Shown one piece after another: positions 56,410 to 64,000 of a DNA stretch of 64,000 nt (position 1 is its first letter; every line of letters starts with the position of its first letter). The notes beneath the pieces are model-generated. The model was not told where the DNA came from. It ran no database searches and was given only the letters and a program-made list of their open reading frames with translations. Position numbers and translations under genes: made by a program. Origin of the DNA: Porites lobata (taxonomy: Eukaryota; Cnidaria; Anthozoa; Scleractinia; Poritidae); NCBI GenBank assembly GCA_942486035.1, contig CALNXK010000173.1, positions 690,001-754,000 on the forward strand. Reading direction: 5' to 3'.

Positions 56410-56575
56410 AAGATACCACGACGGCGACGACGACGAGAATGTAAAAAAAAAAAACAATAGGATAGGCAAAACAACAACTCTGCACGAGCGTCACGCTTTT
56501 TTGTTCATTTCTTTGCCGTCACTACAAGACTACGAAGGGAAAATGCCTAATTTCACGTTTTATGGAGGACCATAA
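56410..56575. repeat. Dispersed LHDYD repeat, copy B
   Basis: Contains AAAACAACAACTCTGCACGA, CGTCACTACAAGACTACGAA and TTTCACGTTTTATGGAGGAC. Translates to SLQDYEGKMPNFTFYGG in one frame, like copies at 14590-14790 and 55715-55885. Confidence 0.7.
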
Positions 56576-57514
56576 CAATCGACGGCTAAATTTTCTTTCT
56601 CTTTCTGAACTTGAAAATAGTTCTCAGGAATTCGGCTCAAAAAGAGTTTGCTTGCATTTGACAAAGTAAGTGAGTTGGAGTAATCGCGATAGAGTTTATT
56701 CGAAAGAACGCAAATTCACTTTTTAAGTGACGTTTTCGTGACCCTCGCCGTCGTGGTATCTTAAGCCCCGAGCAAACGGACGCAACATTGTTGGATGTTA
56801 CGTGTTGCGTCCGTTTGCACACCCTGTTGCATGTTGTTGCGCAAAGTTTGAAATCACAGGCGGCCCAGACGTAGTATGTGTCACTGAATGAATATATTAA
56901 TATTCACATGGATCGTCGAAACTCCCATGGACTAAAATAGTCCAAAAGTCAAAATATAACAAAACAAAGCTAAGATACCTTCAACTGAACGTATCCTTGT
57001 CTTTCCTGGCCGGTTTAAGTGGCATTTTGTTGAGTTTTGCAATTGTAGGTTACAAAACAAACAGACCATCTCCACGCGCCTTCACACGAAGCGCTATAAA
57101 TTCGAGAATAATGGACGAATCCGCTCCAAATTGCCATCGGCTAATCTTCAGGTAACGTGTGCTCCTGCTTCTGGCTCGCTTGCTCCACAAAACCCATCGC
57201 AACTGCACAATAATTGCTCGCTCATCAACAACCACTGTTGACCTTTACGCTTCGATATGACCGCAAACTACCAGGTTTAATACGCGGCACTTTCTCGGTA
57301 TATCAACCACTGAAATTAAACGGCTCGTAAACTACTGGAACTCTCTCTACGAAGTTGAGGGACTGTTGGAATTTTTTGAACCTCTAAGGTTTCTAGGATT
57401 GCTAGGGCTTTGACCTGTTGGGTTTCTAGGACTCTGGTCCTCTGGGAACTTGGGCCGTTGGGTTCTCCGGGACTTTAGGTCGTTAGGGTTTTGGGTCGTT
57501 AGGTATCTGCGCCT

Positions 57515-57692
57515 AAGTGGGCCCTTGGGTTTCTGGGTTTCTGGGTCTCTGGGCCCTTGGGTCTCTGGGTCCTTGGGTCTCTGGGTCTTTGGGTCTTTGG
57601 GTCTCTGGGTCTATGGGTCTTTGGGTCTCTGGGTCTTTGGGTCTTTGGGTCTCTGGGTCTCTGGGTCTTTGGGTCTTTGGGTCGTCAAAGCA
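57515..57692 (+). repeat. 8-bp minisatellite GTCTTTGG/GTCTCTGG
   Basis: About 20 units with GGG at 8-base intervals; diverged units extend back to about 57410. All frames stay open (G-S-L-G-L-W-V patterns), which is a consequence of the repeat and not a gene. Confidence 0.92.
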
Positions 57693-58269
57693 TTGGATAT
57701 TGCAGTTCAACACTAGACGGAAAATCAAATTTAAATATGTATCATGATCATAGGCTTTCAACAGGAACAATATTTTTTCATCAGTATTTTAATCGGAACA
57801 ACCACGTACCAAGACCCAATGTATACTTTACATTTCAGTCGCGTCAAATGTAGTTTCCATAGAGAAAATGTTCACAACAGTTGCAATTAATCACCTTCGG
57901 TAAAAAATCAGTGCAGAAAAAAATCGTCTTTCAACTGTTAAACTGTATTGTACACAACGAATGCGAATGCGAATGGGAATAATTCCGGTTTACACATTGA
58001 CTGAAATTCGATGTATAAACATGACCTGAGTATGAGGAAAAACAATTATCTTCACATTAGCCAATGAATACTATATCCGCAGGTATATTTTGCAGACTGT
58101 AGTTTGCAGGTTGATTATTATTGTTAAAAAGCACCCATGAGTACAATGTATATTTTCTCGTATTTTCTTTGCCAATATTCATAAACAAAACGTCAAAATA
58201 TAACAACGGCTTCACAGCCACCAAGGAATATGCGTGTTCTATATACAAGTTTCTTCACGTATTTCACGT

Positions 58270-58686
58270 TCAAGTAGCAATATTTTTCACAGAAAGATTG
58301 ATTTGTTCCTCAATCAAAAGAAGCGCTAATTCTTTTCGCTGTTTAAGGTGCTGTAGTTTTTGCTTCACTTGTTTTTCGTCTTTCAGGCGAACCAAGTTCA
58401 GTTTCAATATGTTCACTGCTTCATTAGCGCTTTTGTTGTAGGCATTGGTTAGTTTAGTGACTAGTTGCTTTGGAATGTTTTTCTCTAGAACTTCGGGCTG
58501 GCCCATGACATGCTGAAGCAAGATTAAATTTTCTTCATCTGTCCATTTGCCATCACTGACAGATTCATCGTTATCAATCATAAATTGAAGACCTCTTTTT
58601 CTTTCTCCCCCAAATTGGTCTTTGCTTCGTTTCCGTTTGGTGCTCTTTCCAATACTCAAGCTTAGCGACCGCGTTCGCGCAACCAT
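58270..58686 (-). CDS. Myb/SANT-like small protein inside the TTAA element
   Basis: 138 codons from ATG (58684-58686) to a stop at 58270-58272. The N-terminus is basic (KSTKRKRSKDQFGGERKR), followed by SDGKWTDEENLILLQHVMGQ, the first helix of a Myb/SANT-type domain (W-T-x-E-E-x-x-x-L). A Lys/Gln/Leu-rich helical C-terminus follows (DEKQVKQKLQHLKQRKELAL). Small Myb-like proteins accompany transposases in PIF/Harbinger and some other DNA transposons. The start region is duplicated in inverted form at about 59975-60027, where the ATG has become ATT. Confidence 0.55.
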   Translation of the reverse strand: MVARTRSLSLSIGKSTKRKRSKDQFGGERKRGLQFMIDNDESVSDGKWTDEENLILLQHVMGQPEVLEKNIPKQLVTKLTNAYNKSANEAVNILKLNLVRLKDEKQVKQKLQHLKQRKELALLLIEEQINLSVKNIAT

Positions 58687-59116
58687 GCAGCACTTGCTAT
58701 GGGAGGGATGGCACTATTGCTTCTAGGTCAATCGACACTGACCGAAGATCCGCTGCGTTAGTTTTGACCAGAAAACAAAAGGTGATCGCGGGACCGTTCG
58801 TAAGTTTTCAACAGGGCGGCTCTGGTTTTCAAGTTCGAATTCTTCTAAAGTTCGCTGTCTCAGCTGCTGTCACATTGTTCTTCCAGCCGCTTGCATAGGT
58901 TCTTGACTCTACCAGACTTATTTGCTTAGATTAACAACGTCTTACTCCATAATATGTTGTCCAAACTAGTGAAAGAGGACGAGAATTTTCCGCCCAGGAA
59001 AAAGGCAAAATCTGGCCCCCGCTATGCAGCTGAATAGAAGATACAGCTGAAGATATCGTAAAGTAAAATTTATGTGCGCGATATCCTTTTTTATTATTAT
59101 TATTATTCTCAAAGCT

Positions 59117-59675
59117 CAGGGGCACCCAACGATGATTTCCCCCTAAATGCATTGAAAACACATTTAAGGCTGTCCAGAGTACTTTTGACCGAAAAATGCA
59201 TTCTAAACAGCGCTTACATAAATTTAGTCAGGAGGGCTAAAAGCGAAGCTAATGATTAATAGTTTGCTCATACTAAATATAAAATATATCGTGTAATGCT
59301 AAGCGGAGAAGGCAACGAGACAGGGCCACCCAACGACTGTTTCCTCAAATACTTTCAATTGAAAACACTTTTGTAGCTATTCATAAAGTACTTTTAGCTC
59401 TATAGAAATGCATTCTAAGTGGCGCTATAAAATTTGCATCTCAGTGTTCGGCCATTCTAGAGGAACTTGAGTCTTTTCGAAATTACGAGGAATTCAGAAT
59501 TATTTTCCCGAAAATTTTAGATGCAATTTAACGTATTACGAAGGAGATAATTTTTCAGATACCTTCTTTCATCACATTTTTGAATCCGAAAATTATAGGA
59601 TTCCATTTTACTCTCTTCGAAAAATAGCCTAACCCGGTGAGTGAAATGTGAAAAATTAAAAGTTGGATGCCCTTG
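59117..59675. mobile_element. hAT-like MITE of the CAGGGGCACCCAACG family
   Basis: Left end CAGGGGCACCCAACGATG; right end, reverse complemented, begins CAAGGGCATCCAACTTTT. A second internal start (CAGGGCCACCCAACGACTG at about 59314) suggests two copies merged or a partial duplication. Confidence 0.55.
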
Positions 59676-60826
59676 ACCAGAACTGTGAAAAACAACAATA
59701 GATCTAATTGCAGCACACTGTCTTGTACATTTCCTTGCCGTTGATTTGCATGACTGCAACGTGAAACGTCCAGAAAACTTCCTGGTTTTCACTTTTTATG
59801 GAGAAAATGTGGTACATGTTCTTGTTCACTTTTTCCACTGCCGCTCATTTTTTTTAGCTCCGCTACAAGATTCGTATCTGTTCGGTGCTCCGAGGGCAAA
59901 TTGGATCTGTTTAAATATTACAAGGGCTTCAATATTATTTTCCCGATTGATTGACCTGGAGGCAATAATACCATCCCACCCATAGCAAGTGCTGCATTGT
60001 TGCGCGAACGCGGTCGCTAAGCTTGAATATTCACGTCGCGTATTAAACCTGGTCGTTTGCGGTCATATCGAAGCGTAAAGGTCAACAGTGGTTGTTGATG
60101 AGCGAGCAATTATTGTGCAGTTGCGATGGGTTTTGTGGAGCAAGCGAGCCAGGAGCAGGAGCAGACGTTACCTGCAGATTAGCCGATGGTTATTTGGAGC
60201 GGATTCGTCGATTATTCTCGTATTTATAGTGCTTCGTGTGAAGGCGCGTGGAGATGGTCTGTTTGTTTTGTAGCCAGCCTTTAATTCTTCTTTAGTGGAT
60301 AGTACCTACAATTGCAAAACTCAACAAAATGCCACTTAAACCGGCCAGGAAAGACAAGGATACGTTCAGTTGAAGGTATCTTAGCTTTGTTTTGTTATAT
60401 TTTGACTTTTGGACTATTTTAGTCCATGGGAGTTTCGACGACTCATCGCATTAATTTGTCCATGTGAATATTAATATATTCATTCAGTGACACATACTAC
60501 GTCTGGGCCGCCTGTGATGAAATCGGTCAACTTTTCAGCCAACAACTCCCAACATTTCTTTTGTTCCGTGATCGTCCAAGCCTAGCGCAACAATGTTGGA
60601 TCCGTTTGCACAGCTCTTCCAACATTGTTGGGGCCACGCACGCTCATTACGCATGGTTTACAAAGACTTATGGGTTGTATCCTTCCCATGATGCACTGCA
60701 GGTCCCAAAATTGTTGGGAGTTGTTGCATCCGTTTGCTCACCACTGCCAACATGCACGCAACAACTCCCAACATTGTTGCGCCAACAATGTTGGGAGTTG
60801 TTGAGTCCGTTTGCACGCAGCCTTAA

Positions 60827-62374
60827 CACAGATTCGGCATTTGGAGCATTAACGTTACTTAACGTTGCAGGAAGAGAGTATGGCACGCGCTTTTTAGGCC
60901 CGTCCCGTCCCCAGGGACCTGTCGGGTCGCAAAAGAGTAGCGGCAGGAAAGAAGAGGTCTGTACAAAACAAAAGAACCTGGGGGTGAGGTTGCGTCGCGA
61001 TTTGGAAAGGAAATTACTTTTACATCAAGCTGGTAGCTGATAATTAGCGCAAGGTGTAGACTACTACAGGGGAACCTCGATATAACAAAGGGCCCAGGAA
61101 TTTCTTTACTTCGAGGTTCTTTTCCATATACACGATTTTTCCAGGCCGTGGATTCCACGCGTGACGAAGCCGTAGGAACGTTTACGTATTTTTCCCCTTG
61201 ATTCGCCTAAACCGAGTCGCGTACGCCGCATTTACAGTTAATGCATTTTTTAAAGAGGTCGGGGGAGAAGGAGTGAAAACGGAGAAATTAAGAGTCGCTT
61301 GGGTAACGTCGGTTTACCCATTTGGCCGCATAAAGACCAAAGCAAAGCCACAAGGTGTGGAGGACGAGGAAAACTTGATAGTGAGTTTAGAACATTTTGA
61401 CGACATTGTCATGGTTGATAAGAGTAAAAACCATGGAAAATTGTTGTCGATTTGTTAAACTTCTTATTACTCCTTTGCTTTATCCTTTTTATGCTGGTTC
61501 CTTTTCTTTTCAGCTTTCCTTTAGATCTGTCTAAGCCTGAAAGCTAAAGGCGCCGAGAGGTGTAACATTCACAGCCACTTGTCTGTGAATATAGAGTACA
61601 TAAGTTCAGCCCTTGCGACCCCAATCGTTTCCACGGCGCGCAAGCTACAAAACTTCACTAAAACGCACCGTGGTAACTCGATTGCGGGAGCTTCAACTAA
61701 TTTTGATAGTAACCTTGTTTAGTAATCTCTTTCTAGCAAAACAGGCTGTAATTGGCGGGAGAGATCATTTCTGTCAAACAAGGGCACAACGAACAGTACT
61801 CTAACCATCGAAAGTACGTCCTTATTCTAATGTCATTAAATTTCTTAACCACGTTCAGTGCTGTATACATAAATGGCGGTCGAATATTTGGTTGTTATTT
61901 ATTGAAGACAATACGCCGTGGCCCTAATAGTCCCGCCAACACGTACGATTTGCATAGAATTCTTTTCTTAGATTGAGTTTTGAAAGGTATAATCAACGTC
62001 TTATAAAAATCACACGAATTCGGCCGCCACTTGTGCAATCAGTCTGCAATTCTAAAACGTCTTCTAGCAAATTTCCCCAATGATCCAGACGGCGGCCTCA
62101 GAATATGTACTGTTCTTCCACGGAAAATAAAAGCAGTGTCCAGTTATTGTAACAAAGCTCCTTGAACAAATATTGCTTCCCTTGGAGTCTCTTTTTTGAC
62201 CATTAAAGGAGGACATTTCCACGCTATTTACATGACGCCAAGCTGTCCCTTCATGCAGCTTCGAAAAATATTACTGCTTGTATAACATGTACATTGTATG
62301 AAGTTTGAGAATTTTCTCCTCTCAGATTAATTCAAAGATTTATCCGATAATATCTTCAGCCTACGAATCCTGAC
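60827..62374. other. Intergenic region downstream of the RhoGAP gene
   Basis: It contains the solo pogo-like end and an open frame at 61198-61458 that lacks an early ATG (peptide includes VAWVTSVYPFGRIKTKAKPQ). No supportable gene. The 3' UTR of the minus-strand RhoGAP gene must extend into its right part. Confidence 0.5.
61069..61150. mobile_element. Solo pogo/Tigger-like terminus
   Basis: CAGGGGAACCTCGATATAAC is a typical pogo/Tigger-like end. No matching opposite end was found nearby. Confidence 0.4.
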
Positions 62375-63426
62375 TCAATTTTGGTCCGTTGAAAACAGAT
62401 AGTCGCATTTTTCTATACACGTCTGAATGAACAAAATAAAGTACATTTGACTTGACATCTCCAAACGGGTGAAATCTGGCCGAATTATTGTAGGGAACAA
62501 CACCAAAGCCAAGTTTCTAGCTTCCATGAGATTCTCTTTTGAATATTCCGTGACTCTGAAATGAAAACCAACAGTAATTCATTATTCGAAACTTGGGAGA
62601 CTTTAGGCCATGCGCGCATTTGGTGCCCGGCTTCGATGCCCGATTAGGATACCCGCTGGGCACTAATATGAACAACCTCCTTCTTCAAGTACCCTCGCAA
62701 TAATTCGGTACAAGGACGAAAGCTTCCAGTGAGGCACACAACGAATCCCTGTGTGCGTGTTTCTTGTTAGTTTCGAGGCAATCCACTTCATAGCACACCC
62801 ATAACTCACTACTACCTCACTCAAAAACTGGTGTCTGAAAACGTGTAGTATTAGGTGCCCAGTGTGTGGACACAGAACCATTTTGTGCCAGTAGCCAGGC
62901 GTGACTTGTATTCACGTAACAACAACAAATAGATACATATCGGATACACAGAGTGTGTGAACACTGCACCATTTGGTGTTGGAACCCAGGGACTGGTGTT
63001 TGGGCACCAAATGTGGACACGGCAGGCTAAGGTACACCAGATTGCCGGCTAATCACATATGGTAAATGAAAGGTTTATCATCCTCGGAAATGCCGACCAT
63101 TTGAACACGCGGTAACGACTGCTTAAAAGCAGTACTGATCACTGGCTCGTTTAGAACCGTTGGTAGAGTTTTGACGATTATTCGGCTACAGCTTTTTTGT
63201 TGTCAGTATTATACATGCAATGTTGTGGACCGTTCGGACATTATTTATCCAATGTAAACCTGAGATTAAAATTCGACACTTTACCGCAACAGTTGCGATT
63301 TTCTTATTAAAGCAACGTACCGGTTAAGATGAAACATGATGCGCTTCACCACAGCCAAGTTATGGGGCGGCAAATCGTGAAGAATCTGCCTCAGTCGAGC
63401 TAAACGGTCATTGGCATCAACATGAA
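62375..63426 (-). CDS. RhoGAP-domain protein, p190 (ARHGAP35/ARHGAP5)-like, last two exons
   Basis: In transcript order, exon 63426-63321 and terminal exon 62555-62375; donor CCG/GTACGT and acceptor TTTTCATTTCAG join in phase 2. Earlier exons lie right of the window. RhoGAP domains accelerate GTP hydrolysis by Rho GTPases. The penultimate exon gives LRQILHDLPPHNLAVVKRIM then FHLNR. The terminal exon continues VTEYSKENLMEARNLALVLF, PTIIRPDF, and ends FIQTCIEKCDYLFSTDQN. HLNRV..., NLM..NL..., PT-(I/M)RPDF and FIQxC are the p190 versions of the RhoGAP core; most other RhoGAPs have GPTLLRP there. The Asn of NLM corresponds to the conserved KNKM region. The catalytic Arg finger would be in the missing upstream part. 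The protein stops right after the domain, without the Pro/Ser tail of vertebrate p190. Confidence 0.82.
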
Positions 63427-64000
63427 CTGAAAAATACAAAGGTAAGTCAGAAAATAAGGTTGTCGTTCGAACACAAATTGAAGATTGCACCGAGCTGCTC
63501 GCTAAGGTGTTCAAGAAAATGTGCAGCAACAAATTCAAGCCGATGCAAACTTTTTCACAACGCAGGCCGAACAAGATTTAGAGTTGCAACCGAATGCAAA
63601 CGAATCCTTGCAAAGGCTGGCATTTGCCAATCTTCGCTCTCCCTCGGTTTTAGCCTGTTCCAAGCGTTCAGATAGTAGAGAGTGGCGTGAAATTAAGAGC
63701 GGAGGAATAAAAATTTTCATATTTCTTTGCGCCGTCTCCACTAACTGGATGCCTGGAATAGGTTACCTCGATTTCGGATATTAACAAATGTTACATGTGT
63801 AAGTCTACGTAAAACCAATTTGGACGAAAAATGACTCTCAAAATGACTGTGCTACTCAATGTAACAATTAAGGTACGGAAAAACGAACAACAAAAATGTG
63901 CAACTTGTTTTGCGACATTGCTGCAAAATGAGACGAGAGGCCATGTGGCGCGTGTTACCACTCACAAGTCAATGACCTTTCTTGCAACAAATCAGTTTGT
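63427..64000 (-). other. Intron of the RhoGAP gene, incomplete at the window edge
   Basis: No upstream RhoGAP exon is recognisable up to 64000 on the minus strand. Open frames at 63460-63784 (for example NANESLQRLAFANLRSPS) match no family I know. Confidence 0.6.

Larger units (their letters stand above)
56761..60826. mobile_element. 4.07 kb TTAA-flanked DNA transposon (Kolobok-like) with long inverted arms
   Basis: Left TTAAGCCCCGAGCAAACGGA and right, reverse complemented, TTAAGGCTGCGTGCAAACGG, each with TTAA. Long inner arms (about 56850-57290 and 60030-60520) are inverted copies sharing, for example, CATTCAGTGACACATACTAC, CCACTTAAACCGGCCAGGAA and GAGCGAGCAATTATTGTGCA. The right end is packed with CCAACATTGTTGGGAGTTGT motifs. 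Inside are the minisatellite, a Myb/SANT-like ORF and a hAT-like MITE. No transposase frame is visible. TTAA duplication plus a Myb-like ORF suggests Kolobok or a relative. Confidence 0.7.

Noticed and set aside
57450..57853. Gly/Leu/Trp-repeat and Pro/Glu/Thr-repeat ORFs
   Set aside because: Translations of the 8-bp minisatellite in several frames on both strands; no independent gene signals.
60561..61040. 159-codon ORF on the plus strand
   Set aside because: Covers the CCAACATTGTTGGGAG-type terminal repeats of the TTAA element and unrelated sequence beyond it; not a conserved protein.
61198..61458. 86-codon open frame with protein-like composition
   Set aside because: It opens with TTG and has no ATG until near its end, no clear splice sites were matched, and no family was recognised.
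1..64000. CRISPR arrays, bacterial operons, phage or plasmid features
   Set aside because: Gene structure is clearly eukaryotic, with spliceosomal introns throughout; the regular repeats seen are minisatellites without unique spacers.

Overview
The window is eukaryotic nuclear DNA. It is intron-rich, AT-rich and packed with inverted-repeat DNA transposon remnants and tRNA-derived SINE remnants. Gene content (an SLC34 phosphate transporter, a REJ/GPS receptor with marine-invertebrate-type DCxG cysteine repeats, and a p190-like RhoGAP) together with the repeat style points to an anthozoan cnidarian, most likely a stony coral. This is inference from protein and repeat character; no database search was run. 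Gene models were built by hand from open reading frames, GT/AG splice signals and phase agreement.

Layout. (1) 100-4916, plus strand: the 3' two exons of a type II sodium/phosphate cotransporter (SLC34); its 5' exons lie left of the window. (2) 4917-9680: intergenic, with nested TTAA-flanked and pogo-like elements. (3) 9681-17154, minus strand: a complete five-exon gene for a secreted-signal, Ser/Thr-rich (mucin-like) single-pass membrane protein, 877 residues in my model. (4) 17155-23936: a 6.8 kb divergent intergenic space holding a 1.56 kb, almost fully palindromic TTAA element. (5) 23937-50665, plus strand: a 21-exon gene for a 1612-residue receptor: N-terminal hydrophobic segment, mucin-like exons, DCxG cysteine repeats, an IPT/TIG-like domain, a REJ region, a GAIN-like region with a degenerate GPS, one membrane helix and a 24-residue tail. 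(6) 54512-55438, plus strand: an orphan multi-pass membrane protein encoded in one exon. (7) 55.7-61 kb: a transposon-rich block including a 4.07 kb TTAA element with a Myb/SANT-like ORF and a G-rich 8-bp minisatellite. (8) 62375-63426, minus strand: the last two exons of a RhoGAP protein resembling p190 (ARHGAP35/ARHGAP5); the rest lies right of the window.

The main observation is that genes (3) and (5) are arranged head to head and look like paralogues. Both have a hydrophobic leader, then mucin exons with phase 1 at both ends. Those mucin exons finish in short cysteine clusters that match in the same order. Both end in a phase-1 exon carrying one membrane helix and a basic stop-transfer. 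The short minus-strand gene looks like the large receptor with the DCxG, IPT, REJ and GPS modules left out, or the large one like the short one with them inserted. REJ proteins are known from gamete recognition and polycystin biology, so a paired cell-surface recognition locus is a reasonable but untested reading.
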